A DNA stretch of 64,000 nt from an uncultured bacterium (GTDB lineage: Bacteria > Patescibacteriota > Saccharimonadia > Saccharimonadales > Saccharimonadaceae), in the NCBI GenBank assembly GCA_903821365.1, contig CAIJKY010000009.1, positions 26,037 to 90,036 of the forward strand, read 5' to 3'. The position numbers and the translations under genes are program-made. The notes below the pieces were generated by a model that worked only from the letters and a program-made list of their open reading frames with translations, did not search any database and had not been told where the DNA came from. Shown piece after piece: positions 43,645-53,091 of the stretch. Position 1 is the stretch's first letter. Each line of letters starts with the position of its first letter.

Positions 43645-44373
43645 ATGAGTCATGAAGATGTTATTTTAGCGGCCAAAAATCGCGTGCCAGCAGACGCTAA
43701 GGCAAAGCAATTATTAAAAGACGGTATCGTCCCAGGTGTTATTTATGACCATGGCGTGACAAGTCATGTTAGCGTTAATGATTTCGATTTACTGAAGGCG
43801 TTCCGTGCTGTCGGTCGTTCGCAGCCACTTGAAGTTGAAGTTGATGGCAAGAAGCACCTCGCTATGATCAAGCAGATCGAACGTAATCCAACGCGCCAGA
43901 CCTTCCAGCACGTTGCCTTTCAGGCGATTCGACGTAACGAAAAGGTTACAGCGAGTGTGCCTATTGAGATCGTTTACGACGAAGGAAACGAATCAAGCCC
44001 TGCTGAACGCGCTGGTTTGATTGTACTTAAGGCAATTGAATCTATTGAAATCAAAGCGCTCCCACGCGACCTTCCTGAGACGCTAAAGGTTAATGGCGAA
44101 AAGCTTGTTGCATCTGGCGACCACCTTGTGCTTGCAGATATTACGCTGCCTGCTGGAATTGAGTTCGCTGACTTCGAGATCGACACCGAACTAACAATCG
44201 CTAGTGCTTATGAGCCAAGTGCGATTGCTGCAGCTAACGATGCTGCTGGTGGTAGTGAAGACGCGAGTGCTGAAGGTGTTGATGCCGAGAACGGTGAAGA
44301 CACTGCTCAAGATAGCCAAGCCGGTGAAGACCATCCTGGTGGCAAGAAGCAAAAAGAACCAAAAGGCGAGTAG
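43645..44373 (+). CDS. rplY: 50S ribosomal protein L25 (CTC form)
   Basis: The 242-residue product is the long CTC type: an L25 beta-barrel (about 1-90; GVIYDHGVTSHV, IKQIERNPTRQTFQHVAFQ) binding 5S rRNA, a TL5-type C-terminal beta domain (about 95-190; NVEYDEGNE-like, DLPETLKVNGEKL) and an acidic Ala/Glu/Asp tail ending KKQKEPKGE. TATAAT at 43585-43590 gives a leader of about 48 bases. AAGGAG lies 13 bases before the ATG, slightly far. Confidence 0.92.
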   Translation: MSHEDVILAAKNRVPADAKAKQLLKDGIVPGVIYDHGVTSHVSVNDFDLLKAFRAVGRSQPLEVEVDGKKHLAMIKQIERNPTRQTFQHVAFQAIRRNEKVTASVPIEIVYDEGNESSPAERAGLIVLKAIESIEIKALPRDLPETLKVNGEKLVASGDHLVLADITLPAGIEFADFEIDTELTIASAYEPSAIAAANDAAGGSEDASAEGVDAENGEDTAQDSQAGEDHPGGKKQKEPKGE

Positions 44374-44379
44374 TATAAC

Positions 44380-46212
44380 CTAAGCGGTGCGAGTTATTTG
44401 ACTCTCAAACATCGTATAGTATTCTCCCTTGGCACGCACTAGATCCTGGTGCGTGCCATTTTCGACTATCTCACCATTCTTAAAGACGTAAATAACGTCA
44501 GCTTTTTCAACGGTGCTCAAACGGTGGCTGATCGTGACAACGGTTTTGTTATTGGATTTTGCGAATAAACGTTTGAAGATGCGCGCCTCGGCAAGAGCAT
44601 CAATTGCACTGGTTGGCTCGTCGAGAATGATAGTTGCGGCGTCGCGGTAAAAGCCACGCGCCAGAGCCAGTCGTTGCCATTGACCGCCCGATAGCTCAGT
44701 CCCTTTGTTGCCATAGGCATCTTCCATCCAAGGGCCTAAAACAGTTTTAAGTTTCTGTGGTAATTTCTTGGCAAAGGTGAGTGCTTCGGCTTTCTCGAGC
44801 GAGTCGACAACGCGGACTTTATTGACAGGCTGACTGACATCACCGAAATAAACATTGTCGCGTACATCGGCAAAGTTGTAATGTGCAAAATCTTGCATCA
44901 ACACAGCGAGCTGCTTATGCCAGGAGGTGATTGTGATGGCTGACAGAGGGACAGTATCAAGCGCGACAACACCATGTGACGGCGTATAGAGTCCAGTCAA
45001 GAGCTTAATAAAAGTTGATTTACCCGCCCCATTCTCGCCAACAATAGCAACATGACTGCCGCGCTTGATGGTGAGCGAAATATCTTTCAGCGAATCAGTG
45101 AGCGCACCTGGATAACGGAAGCTGACATGCTGAAAAGCAATCGTATCAGGCATGCCATTGAGTTCTCGCGCACCAGACACTCGGCTTGGTAGTTTCATGA
45201 AGCGCTGATAATCAAACAGGTTGAATAAATCCTGGTCAATGGTACTGAGTTGATTGACGAAGCCGTTCGCACTGGTAATTGCGCGAGAGACGAGCTGTTG
45301 TACATAGACAAATTGTCCAATAGGGTGGGTGCGGGCAATAATTTCTAAGACTATGTATATAAGCGAGCCAACTTCAATTGCCGACTCAAAGGCATCTGCA
45401 AGTAGGCGTCGGCCAATAAAACGGCGCTCGTAGTTAAGGCGCTCACGTTCGTCTTTGTCGCGCAGGCTTTGACGAAGATCAAGTAAGTGGCGGACTAATC
45501 CATTAAGCCTTAGTTCTGCAATGCTTTTTGGTTGGAGCAAGTTCCATTCGATGTATGATCGAGAACGACGAACGTCAACGTTATTGTTCCAGTGTTCGGC
45601 TTGGGCGCGAGATAATCGGATTTGTATATAGAGCCCAGGAATTACGGCAACAAGCACTATAAGTGCGAGCCACGGCAGGAATATAAAGAGTGCAATCAAT
45701 GATAACGCCAAACTAATGAGCTGGGATAATATGCTCGCAATACGATCAAAAACATATGCAAAGAACTGCGTGAACTGTTGCGCACGATCGTAAAGATCGG
45801 CGGTCTCTTTGTCGTCGTAGCGCCAAAATTCTAAAGATAAGAAATGGTTATACATTCGGTCACTAACGGCCGCTTCAACGCGATAGCGCATTAGCTGCTG
45901 GACATACTGATCAATACTGCGCCATGCCGTTGCTACAAGGCCAAGTGCTGCGGCAATGATGACATAGGTGATTGCTTTTTGACCAGCAGCTGAGTCGCCG
46001 TTATATGCAGCTGCAAGTGCGGTAGTCGTTGATGCTGCAAAGAAGGTAATTGCTATTGGCAGGATGGCATCAACCAATGCACCGAATAGCTTAAAGCTAA
46101 CGGCGACTGGCGATGTCTGAATACTCAACTTAGCAACGGCTATGATTGCTTGCACATACTCTTTTTTTGTAAGTTTTTTGTCGAGGTCTTTTGGTACTTT
46201 ACGGCGGGGCAT
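44380..46212 (-). CDS. ABC exporter half-transporter, second of a pair
   Basis: The 610-residue protein has a six-helix membrane domain and a C-terminal ATPase: AIVGENGAGKSTFIKLL (Walker A), VLMQDFAHYN (Q loop), TELSGGQWQRLALA (signature), TIILDEPTSAID (Walker B) and VTISHRLSTV (H loop). Catalytic Glu and His are intact. It starts nine bases after the gene at 46222, so the two likely form a heterodimer. Possible substrates are drugs, lipids or peptides; sequence does not decide. It converges with rplY at a six-base gap without terminator. Confidence 0.9.
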   Translation of the reverse strand: MPRRKVPKDLDKKLTKKEYVQAIIAVAKLSIQTSPVAVSFKLFGALVDAILPIAITFFAASTTTALAAAYNGDSAAGQKAITYVIIAAALGLVATAWRSIDQYVQQLMRYRVEAAVSDRMYNHFLSLEFWRYDDKETADLYDRAQQFTQFFAYVFDRIASILSQLISLALSLIALFIFLPWLALIVLVAVIPGLYIQIRLSRAQAEHWNNNVDVRRSRSYIEWNLLQPKSIAELRLNGLVRHLLDLRQSLRDKDERERLNYERRFIGRRLLADAFESAIEVGSLIYIVLEIIARTHPIGQFVYVQQLVSRAITSANGFVNQLSTIDQDLFNLFDYQRFMKLPSRVSGARELNGMPDTIAFQHVSFRYPGALTDSLKDISLTIKRGSHVAIVGENGAGKSTFIKLLTGLYTPSHGVVALDTVPLSAITITSWHKQLAVLMQDFAHYNFADVRDNVYFGDVSQPVNKVRVVDSLEKAEALTFAKKLPQKLKTVLGPWMEDAYGNKGTELSGGQWQRLALARGFYRDAATIILDEPTSAIDALAEARIFKRLFAKSNNKTVVTISHRLSTVEKADVIYVFKNGEIVENGTHQDLVRAKGEYYTMFESQITRTA

Positions 46213-46221
46213 AAGTTTATT

Positions 46222-48003
46222 CTACTCCTCTTCGATAAAGCCGCCAGACTGGTGTGACCACAGTGTAGCGTACGTGCCGTTTTGCTTGAGAAGTTCGTGG
46301 TGGTTGCCGTCTTCAATAACCGTACCGTTTTCAAGCACAATGATACGATCCATTTTTTGAATGGTGCTCAGACGATGCGCGATAACAATACTTGTGCGTT
46401 TGGCCATGAGATCTTGCAAGCTGTCTTGGATTAGGCGTTCACTTTCGCTGTCGAGCGCCGATGTGGCTTCGTCGAGTACAAGTACTGACGCGGGTTTCAA
46501 GATGGCACGCGCGATAACAATACGTTGTCGTTGGCCACCGCTTAGTTTGACACCGCGTTCACCGACAAGCGTATTGTAACCGTCTGCTAAGTTCTCGATA
46601 AAGTCATGGGCGTGAGCTTTTTTAGCGGCGATTTCAATCTCTTCATTGGTAGCATCGAGCTTGCCATAGGCGATGTTCTCACGGATTGAACGGTGAAATA
46701 GCAATGGTTCTTGCGGTACGTATGCAATAGCGCGGTGAAGATCATCTTGAGTGATATGAGCAATATTTTGCTTATCAATAGTGATGGAGCCATCGTTAAT
46801 GTCATTGAAGCGTAGAAGTAGGCGAACGAGTGTGGTTTTGCCTGAACCCGAATGGCCAACAAGTCCAATTTTTTGACCAGCCGCAATGTGAAGGCTAAGA
46901 TCTTTAAACAGCACATCTTCGTCTCGGGCGTCGGCATGGGTAAAGCTGACTTTACTGAAGTCGATAGCGCCATTTGTAATGCGACTCTTCTCTGGGTGAG
47001 CACGATCTTGAATATCGGGTTCAGTATCGAGAATTTGCACCATCTCCTTGGCATCGCCAAGTGAGCGGTTATAGTTACGGAGTGAATTTTGGCTAAAGTC
47101 CCATAAGCGTTGGCTAATAATTGCCGTGTAGCTGACAATTAAGAACATGGTGCCAATATCAGCGTTGAAATAGACTATGCCAGAAGTCGCAGCAAACAAT
47201 GCGCCGATACTGAGAAGTCCCGTGGTAGTCGCAAATACGCTATCTCGCTTGATCGATGCTCGTAGCAACGTGTTGGTTGCGCTACGAGTTGTCTCGGTGG
47301 CATCGGCGTAACGCTTAGATTCAAAGACGCCGCCCGCAAAACCTTTAACAGCAAGAATGTTCGTGATGGCATCGGCGAGCGCACCGGTTTGCTTGTTTGA
47401 AGCATTTGCTTCACGTGCCGACAAGGTGCGGATATAACGAGTTGCGTACACAGCAAAGAGCAAGAAGAGAATAGAGAACACAATTAACCCCAGTGCCACC
47501 CACGGGCTGCGTGGGACAAGAATGATCGCAGTAAAAATGAACGACAGCAATAACCCACCAGTACTAAAAATGGTAGTGTCGGCTATACGCACATAGCCTG
47601 ACGATAATTTTGTTGCCTGTGACACCAATGAGCCGCCAAAACGGTTGGCATGAAAGTGGGCGCTTTGTGATAGCAAATGATTGAACACGTGCTGCGCCAT
47701 ATCTCGTAAAACTACCATTTCCAATTTCCAAATGAGAATAATCACAATACGCCATATGACGGAACCGCCGATAAGTACTAGGGCAGTGTAAGCGATAAAA
47801 TCACCACCAAAGCTACTCCATAAATCACCATGAACGTAGTTGCCTTTATTGATTTTGTCGAGTACGTTTGCGATCACCAGTGGAGGCAAAAATTGGAACG
47901 TTAATTGAGCCAAAATTGCCGAGACAATTAGGCCAGAGGTTAAAAGTTTATATTTCCAGGCACTACGCCAGTAAAAGCGTACAATGCGAGCATTAGTACT
48001 CAT
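46222..48003 (-). CDS. ABC exporter half-transporter, first of a pair
   Basis: The 593-residue protein has a six-helix membrane domain (about 20-300) and an ATPase with GLVGHSGSGKTTLVRLL (Walker A), VPQEPLLFHRSIRENI (Q loop), VKLSGGQRQRIVIARAIL (signature), VLVLDEATSALD (Walker B) and IVIAHRLSTI (H loop). It is of MsbA/BmrA type. AAAGGA lies seven bases before the ATG. About 100 bases of leader include a GTTCGG-CTCGT-CCGAAC hairpin (48051-48067). It is first in a two-gene operon. Confidence 0.92.
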   Translation of the reverse strand: MSTNARIVRFYWRSAWKYKLLTSGLIVSAILAQLTFQFLPPLVIANVLDKINKGNYVHGDLWSSFGGDFIAYTALVLIGGSVIWRIVIILIWKLEMVVLRDMAQHVFNHLLSQSAHFHANRFGGSLVSQATKLSSGYVRIADTTIFSTGGLLLSFIFTAIILVPRSPWVALGLIVFSILFLLFAVYATRYIRTLSAREANASNKQTGALADAITNILAVKGFAGGVFESKRYADATETTRSATNTLLRASIKRDSVFATTTGLLSIGALFAATSGIVYFNADIGTMFLIVSYTAIISQRLWDFSQNSLRNYNRSLGDAKEMVQILDTEPDIQDRAHPEKSRITNGAIDFSKVSFTHADARDEDVLFKDLSLHIAAGQKIGLVGHSGSGKTTLVRLLLRFNDINDGSITIDKQNIAHITQDDLHRAIAYVPQEPLLFHRSIRENIAYGKLDATNEEIEIAAKKAHAHDFIENLADGYNTLVGERGVKLSGGQRQRIVIARAILKPASVLVLDEATSALDSESERLIQDSLQDLMAKRTSIVIAHRLSTIQKMDRIIVLENGTVIEDGNHHELLKQNGTYATLWSHQSGGFIEEE

Positions 48004-48213
48004 GATACTATCCTTTTTTGATAACTAGTTGCTGTTTAATTTCGTTAGTGGTTCGGCTCGTCCGAACGTTGACGCGAGAGGATCCGTTGTTTTTGGGATC
48101 GTACAATTGCAATCATTATACTCTATGTGGGCCTGAAATTAAAATTAAAATAAGCCTTAAAGATATGCAGAGTCGAAATATAGTGAGGAGTCTGCTATAA
48201 TGACCTCTGTTTT
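48004..48213. promoter_or_regulatory. Divergent intergenic region between ABC operon and trhO
   Basis: The minus side carries AAAGGA and a small hairpin with 6-bp arms (48051-48056 / 48062-48067). The plus side has TATAAT at 48196-48201, twelve bases before the trhO start. A/T-rich filler lies in between. No ORF is seen. Confidence 0.5.
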
Positions 48214-49122
48214 ATGGCTCATCCTACTAGCAAAATCATTCTCTATTACACATTCACGCCACTGGCCGACCCAGAGGCAATTCGTTTGTGGCAGCACGGT
48301 TTATGTACACGCTTGGGATTGAAGGGTCGAATTCTAATTTCTCACCACGGCATTAATGGCACGGTTGGTGGCCCGATTGATGATGTTAAGGCATATGTCA
48401 AAGAGACAAAGACCTATCTACCGTTCAAGCAGATGCAATTTAAATGGAGTGACGGGTGCGTCGATCACTTTCCACGGCTTAGTGTTAAAGTTCGCGATGA
48501 GATTGTTGCATTTAATGCGGCCGATGAGTTGCGCGTCGATGAGCATGGCGTGGTCGGCGGCGGTAAACACTTGAAGCCACAGCAAGTGCACGAGCTGGTT
48601 GCCGAACGTGGCGATGATGTTGTCTTTTTTGATGGACGTAATGCGCACGAAGCGGCAATTGGTAAATTCAAAAACGCGGTTGTGCCCGACACATCGACAT
48701 CACGTGATTTTATTGCCGAACTTGAGAGTGGTAAGTACGATGATCTTAAAAATAAGCCGATCGTGACGTATTGTACTGGTGGCATCCGCTGTGAAATTTT
48801 ATCTAGCTTGATGAAAAATCGTGGCTTTGAAGAGGTCTATCAAATAGATGGTGGCATTGTAAAATATGGTGAAACCTATGGGGACGATGGCCTGTGGGAA
48901 GGTAGCCTACGCGTATTTGATGACCGCATGACGGTTGATTTCAGTGATCATGCCGCGATTATCGGTGAATGTAGCCACTGTGGCGGGAAAACCAGTAATT
49001 ATGAGAATTGTGCGCTTAACAGCTGTAATGATTTGGTGTTAATTTGCGAAGATTGTAAAGAAAATCCTGATTTGCTGTATCACAGTCAGCTGTGTCGTGA
49101 TACTGCGAATACGCTTTTGTGA
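48214..49122 (+). CDS. trhO: tRNA uridine(34) hydroxylase TrhO (rhodanese family)
   Basis: The 302-residue protein matches the UPF0176/TrhO family: an N-terminal acylphosphatase-like domain (about 1-95; [18 protein letters not shown]), a rhodanese domain with the loop [11 protein letters not shown] (active-site Cys) and a C-terminal Cys-rich part ([16 protein letters not shown], then LICEDCKEN). TrhO makes 5-hydroxyuridine at the tRNA wobble position from prephenate-independent chemistry using oxygen. The long inverted repeat at 49128 lies six bases past its stop. Confidence 0.93.
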   Translation: MAHPTSKIILYYTFTPLADPEAIRLWQHGLCTRLGLKGRILISHHGINGTVGGPIDDVKAYVKETKTYLPFKQMQFKWSDGCVDHFPRLSVKVRDEIVAFNAADELRVDEHGVVGGGKHLKPQQVHELVAERGDDVVFFDGRNAHEAAIGKFKNAVVPDTSTSRDFIAELESGKYDDLKNKPIVTYCTGGIRCEILSSLMKNRGFEEVYQIDGGIVKYGETYGDDGLWEGSLRVFDDRMTVDFSDHAAIIGECSHCGGKTSNYENCALNSCNDLVLICEDCKENPDLLYHSQLCRDTANTLL

Positions 49123-49127
49123 TTATC

Positions 49128-49168
49128 CACTGTGCAGCGCCCGCCTGTTGGTAGGGCGCTGCACAGTG
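49128..49168. terminator. 15-bp perfect hairpin between trhO and island 3
   Basis: CACTGTGCAGCGCCC (49128-49142) pairs perfectly with GGGCGCTGCACAGTG (49154-49168) around an 11-base loop. It lies 5 bases after trhO and 32 bases after the minus-strand island gene, so it could end both. It lacks a T-run on either side. Confidence 0.65.
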
Positions 49169-49200
49169 TTGCTGCGTGGCTAGCTCAGCCGAACATCACC

Positions 49201-49614
49201 TCAGGTACGGATGACGTTCAGGCAGACCTGAACCACGCAGTACCGCGGCGATCCCGGCTCGTCCCGCTGATCGTGAACGAGCGTCGTCTCGTCGAGGTCG
49301 GGGCGCAGGAGCAACGCCTCCAGCGCCTCGTGCGCCGAGCCCACGGCCGCGACACCACCGTGAACGACCACCTGGTCGAAGATGCGGTACTCGGGCTTGC
49401 GCATCTGGCGGGTGGTGGGGTACTGGGTGGCGTACTGGCCGGCGCGAGCCTCGTCGACGAAGCCACTGACCCAGTTGATGGTGCTGTTCGCCAGCCTCCA
49501 GCTGCAGCCGGTCTCCCTGATGATCAGCTCGATCACCTGGTCACGCTTCGGTACGGTCGGAATCGATTCGGGCGCACGGGCCTGAGTCGTTCCGGTCTGA
49601 GCGTCGATGGTCAC
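49201..49614 (-). CDS. GC-rich orphan gene, unknown function (island 3)
   Basis: The 137-residue product begins at GTG behind a strong AAAAGGAGGTGG Shine-Dalgarno (complement of about 49620-49631). It is soluble with a helical centre (RDQVIELIIRETGCSWRLA) and an acidic tail region. G+C is 41/60 at 49261-49320, while trhO next to it has 24/60 at 48721-48780. No family recognised. The strong ribosome site and intact frame argue for expression. A 21-base palindrome lies in its leader and a 15-bp hairpin follows its stop. Confidence 0.6.
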   Translation of the reverse strand: MTIDAQTGTTQARAPESIPTVPKRDQVIELIIRETGCSWRLANSTINWVSGFVDEARAGQYATQYPTTRQMRKPEYRIFDQVVVHGGVAAVGSAHEALEALLLRPDLDETTLVHDQRDEPGSPRYCVVQVCLNVIRT

Positions 49615-49635
49615 TTAAGACCACCTCCTTTTCAG

Positions 49636-49656
49636 CACGCCCAACCGTTGGGCGTG
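49636..49656. promoter_or_regulatory. 21-base palindrome in the island 3 gene leader
   Basis: CACGCCCAAC and GTTGGGCGTG are perfect inverted arms around a single central base. It sits just upstream of the Shine-Dalgarno of the minus-strand gene, where it may be an operator for a dimeric repressor or a leader hairpin. Confidence 0.55.
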
Positions 49657-49726
49657 AACTTATTTTTAATGATTGCTTTGCAGAAGTCAAATTGGAGAAA
49701 AGTCTATCAATGTTATATTAAATATA

Positions 49727-50803
49727 ATGCTCGATACATCACTGCCAACTCAGCGACTCATCACTCAAAGAATTATGCATCCATTCGGTGCTCCTGAGAT
49801 AGCAGTTCATCATATGTTGGCACTCCAGGCGCAAGACCATGCCTCTGCATTATGGGCGGTTGGACTGCGATCAAACTCCTCAAAAATAGTTATTGAACAA
49901 GCCATCGCCCAACGACGTATTATTCGTACCTGGCCAATGCGCGGCACACTTCACTTTGTTACCGCAAGTGATGCCCGTTGGATGACTGAATTGATGGCAC
50001 CCCGCGTTATCCGTGGTGCGCGGGCGCGTCGCCAGCAGCTCGAGCTATCGGATGAAGTATTGCATCAAGCGAAAGACATATTGGTTGCGGCGCTCGAAGG
50101 TGACAAACAATTATCGCGCAAAACGCTGTGTCATCTGCTTGGCGATAAGGCGATCACGCCTGAGGGTCAGCGAGGTAATCATATTCTGTCGTATTGGTGT
50201 ATGCAAGGTATTTTGTGCCAAGCCGGCGGCGAAGCAAAAGACCCACTTTTTGCATTACTCAACGAATGGGCGCCAGAAGCTCAAAGCTTATCGGTTGACG
50301 AATCGCTTGCACAGCTCGCGCAGCGTTATTTTACTGGACATGGCCCGGCAACGGCGCACGATCTTATGTGGTGGTCAGGGCTAACTATGGGTGAAGTGAA
50401 AAAAGGTATCGCTATGGCCGATGGACTTGCCAATTTTGAGCACGAGGGAGCTGTATATTACCACGGTGATTTGGCAGAGGCATCTAAAACAGACCCGAGT
50501 CGCACTTTCTTATTGCCAGCTTTTGATGAGTATTTGCTAGGCTATCGCAATCGTACGCATATTCTCCTGCCTGAGCATGCTACAAAAGTTTGTCCCGGTA
50601 ATAACGGTATGTTTATGCCGATGATTATTGTTGATGGGCGCGTTGTGGGCATATGGAAGCGCGTTATCAAAAAAAGTGGCGTGGCGATAAGCCTGATGCC
50701 GTTTGCGACCTTAGGTAGCGCACCTATTGCATCACTTAAGCGGCAAGCAGAAAGCTATGCGACATTCCTTCAGGTATCGCTGCTATCGTTTGTCGTAATA
50801 TAA
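49727..50803 (+). CDS. AlkZ-like winged-helix DNA glycosylase
   Basis: The 358-residue protein belongs to the HTH_42/AlkZ family: LALQAQDHASALWAVGLR, with the Q34-x-Q36 motif that activates water in these glycosylases, RTWPMRGTLHFV and a C-terminal winged-helix/beta domain (FDEYLLGYRNR, then MIIVDGRVVGIWKR). AlkZ members unhook interstrand crosslinks or remove alkylated bases. The ATG at 49727 is favoured because TATATT (49714-49719) ends seven bases before it; an upstream TTG at 49673 is outside the promoter. Confidence 0.88.
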   Translation: MLDTSLPTQRLITQRIMHPFGAPEIAVHHMLALQAQDHASALWAVGLRSNSSKIVIEQAIAQRRIIRTWPMRGTLHFVTASDARWMTELMAPRVIRGARARRQQLELSDEVLHQAKDILVAALEGDKQLSRKTLCHLLGDKAITPEGQRGNHILSYWCMQGILCQAGGEAKDPLFALLNEWAPEAQSLSVDESLAQLAQRYFTGHGPATAHDLMWWSGLTMGEVKKGIAMADGLANFEHEGAVYYHGDLAEASKTDPSRTFLLPAFDEYLLGYRNRTHILLPEHATKVCPGNNGMFMPMIIVDGRVVGIWKRVIKKSGVAISLMPFATLGSAPIASLKRQAESYATFLQVSLLSFVVI

Positions 50804-50896
50804 ATATTTTTACCGATGCGTATGATTTTTTACAGACATCACTCTCATTGACAACTACACTCGTTATGATAAATCATAACGCTAAAGGAGACATAC

Positions 50897-51442
50897 ATGA
50901 CTGACCTTACGGGTAAAAAAATTGTTATAGTAGCCTCAGATTATTTTGAAGAAACAGAACTGACTGGTCCACTTGCCATGCTTCGTGAAATGGGTGCGAC
51001 AATGCACGTTGCGGCACCGCATGCGGGGAGCATACAAGCTGTTCATGGTGATGTTGCAAAAACGGTTGAGGTGCCAGTCGATGTGACGATCGAATCACTC
51101 GACCCCGAGCAGTATGATGCCGTCGTGCTGCCAGGTGGTGTTATCAACGCTGATCATTTGCGACTTGATGGTGATGCGCAGTCATTTGTACGTTCTATGG
51201 CGGAAATGGGAAAACCTGTTGCTGCAATTTGTCATGCGCCATGGTTGCTTGTATCAAGTGGACTTGCCGAAGGCCGGACGCTTACGAGCTATCCAACACT
51301 GAAAGACGACATCGTTAACGCAGGCGGTGCTTGGGTGGATATGGAAGTTGCGGTTGATGATCCATTCATTACAAGTCGAACACCCGACGATGTTCCAGCG
51401 TTTGTCAAAGCAATTGCGACGGCCTTGGTTGCAGCTGAATAA
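50897..51442 (+). CDS. DJ-1/PfpI-family protein (class I glutamine amidotransferase-like)
   Basis: The 181-residue protein matches the PfpI/YhbO group: KIVIVASDYFEETELTGP, VVLPGGVINADHLR, VAAICHAPWLLVSSG (nucleophile Cys, His) and LTSYPTLKDDIVNAGG. Members are described as deglycases, glyoxalases or stress proteases. TAAAGGAG lies about nine bases before the ATG. It is followed by a hairpin over the uvrC promoter. Confidence 0.92.
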   Translation: MTDLTGKKIVIVASDYFEETELTGPLAMLREMGATMHVAAPHAGSIQAVHGDVAKTVEVPVDVTIESLDPEQYDAVVLPGGVINADHLRLDGDAQSFVRSMAEMGKPVAAICHAPWLLVSSGLAEGRTLTSYPTLKDDIVNAGGAWVDMEVAVDDPFITSRTPDDVPAFVKAIATALVAAE

Positions 51443-51456
51443 CAAAGCGTGAGAAA

Positions 51457-51488
51457 TTACGCTGGTGCGGTCGCCGTCACCAGCGTAA
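51457..51488. terminator. Hairpin between the PfpI-like gene and uvrC, overlapping the uvrC promoter
   Basis: TTACGCTGGTG (51457-51467) pairs with CACCAGCGTAA (51478-51488), and inside CGG and CCG add pairs. Its right arm runs into TAAACT (51486-51491), the apparent -10 of uvrC. Confidence 0.6.
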
Positions 51489-51497
51489 ACTGTAAAC

Positions 51498-53051
51498 ATG
51501 CATGTACCCGATAAAGTCGCTGCTAAATTAAAAGAGCTACCAGTTGATCCCGGTGTTTATTTTCATCGATCTAAAACTGGTGAAATTATTTATGTTGGCA
51601 AAGCGGCAATTCTTCGCAATCGTGTTCGACAGTATTTTCAAGAGGCACGTGTCAGCGATGCCAAAACAGATGCGCTAGTCGCTGAGATTGCTGACTTAGA
51701 ATGGATAACGACTGATACCGAGCTTGATGCGTTGTTTCTTGAAAGCGAAATGATTAAACGCTACAAGCCGCGCTATAACATCCTGCTTCGTGACGACAAA
51801 AGCCAAACTTTCATTCGCATCGACATGTTAAATCCTTACCCATACATATGTTTTACGCGAAGTCCGATGGATGATGGCGCTGAATATTTTGGGCCGTACT
51901 ATAATGCGGTGGCAATCAAAAAAGCGATGCGTTTGCTGCGTAAAGCGTTTCCGTATTCCACGCACGAAACAATGCCGCCACGTGTTTGTCTGCAGTATCA
52001 TTTAGGGCTTTGTCCGGGAGTCGAAGAGCAAAAAGTAAGCAGCGTTGATTATAAAACGAGCCTACGCAAATTAATGCGCTACCTTAAGGGCGAGCGTAAA
52101 GCAGTTATGCGCGATATTGAAACTGACATGAAGAAGGCGGCTGGCTCGCATGACTTTGAGCGCGCAGCGGCTTTACGCAATCAGATGCGTGACCTTCGAG
52201 AACTGACGCGACAGATTGTTTTTCGTGATAAAGAATTCATCGATATCAGTCGTGATCATGCGCTGAGCGAATTAAAACTGCTTTTGGGTCTGTCGGACGT
52301 GCCGCGTCGCATCGAGGGGTATGACATTAGCCACATGAGCGGCACAAACAATGTTGCGAGCATGGTGGTGGCGACGAATGGTTTGGCTGATAAGTCTGAG
52401 TATCGCAAGTTTAAAATGCGCATCTTAGGTAATAATGACTTTGCGCACATGAACGAAGTCATTACCAGACGCTTTGCGCCTAAGCATGATAATTGGCGAC
52501 GACCCGATTTGCTACTCATTGATGGCGGTAAGGGTCAGCTTGGTGCGGCAATCGATGCGCTTGAAGCACGGGGGATTACGATGGCAGCCGTTGGGTTGGC
52601 AAAGCGCGAAGAAGAAATAGTGGTGCATAAGACCCGCTCTAACGTCGCCGTGAGCCTTGCGGCACTTGAAAAATGGCGCGAGATGTTTATGACTGCTGAT
52701 GTGCCATTTATGTATGAGTCAGATGATTTCTACGTTATTCGACTGCCAAAAAGCTCGCACACAATAAAGTTGCTGCAGCGCATACGAGACGAAAGCCATC
52801 GCTTTGCCGTTAGCTACCACACAACCTTAAAGCGTAAAGGTCAGCTCAAAAGTAAGCTTGATGACATCCCTGGCGTCGGCCCGGCAACGCGCAAAAAACT
52901 GGTGCAATCATTTGGGAGCGGCCGTGGCGTCGAACAAGCGACACAGGCACAGCTAACGGCTGTCATGGGTGAGGTAAAGGGCGCATTGATATGGCGTTGG
53001 CTGCATGGCGAGCAGTTACCGAAAGAGACTTCACTAGATACAGAGAGCTGA
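51498..53051 (+). CDS. uvrC: UvrABC system protein C
   Basis: At 517 residues it is shorter than the ~600 usual. The GIY-YIG nuclease is present (DPGVYFHRSKTGEIIYVGKA), the UVR motif (FERAAALRNQMRDLREL), the RNase H-like endonuclease (IEGYDISHMSGTNNVASMVV, PDLLLIDGGKGQL) and the HhH end (DDIPGVGPATRKKL). UvrC makes the two incisions around damage. TAAACT (51486-51491) ends six bases before the ATG, so leaderless translation is likely. Confidence 0.96.
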   Translation: MHVPDKVAAKLKELPVDPGVYFHRSKTGEIIYVGKAAILRNRVRQYFQEARVSDAKTDALVAEIADLEWITTDTELDALFLESEMIKRYKPRYNILLRDDKSQTFIRIDMLNPYPYICFTRSPMDDGAEYFGPYYNAVAIKKAMRLLRKAFPYSTHETMPPRVCLQYHLGLCPGVEEQKVSSVDYKTSLRKLMRYLKGERKAVMRDIETDMKKAAGSHDFERAAALRNQMRDLRELTRQIVFRDKEFIDISRDHALSELKLLLGLSDVPRRIEGYDISHMSGTNNVASMVVATNGLADKSEYRKFKMRILGNNDFAHMNEVITRRFAPKHDNWRRPDLLLIDGGKGQLGAAIDALEARGITMAAVGLAKREEEIVVHKTRSNVAVSLAALEKWREMFMTADVPFMYESDDFYVIRLPKSSHTIKLLQRIRDESHRFAVSYHTTLKRKGQLKSKLDDIPGVGPATRKKLVQSFGSGRGVEQATQAQLTAVMGEVKGALIWRWLHGEQLPKETSLDTES

Positions 53052-53091
53052 TTGGGTATAGGATGAGGCTAGTACAAAATAAGGAGTGACA

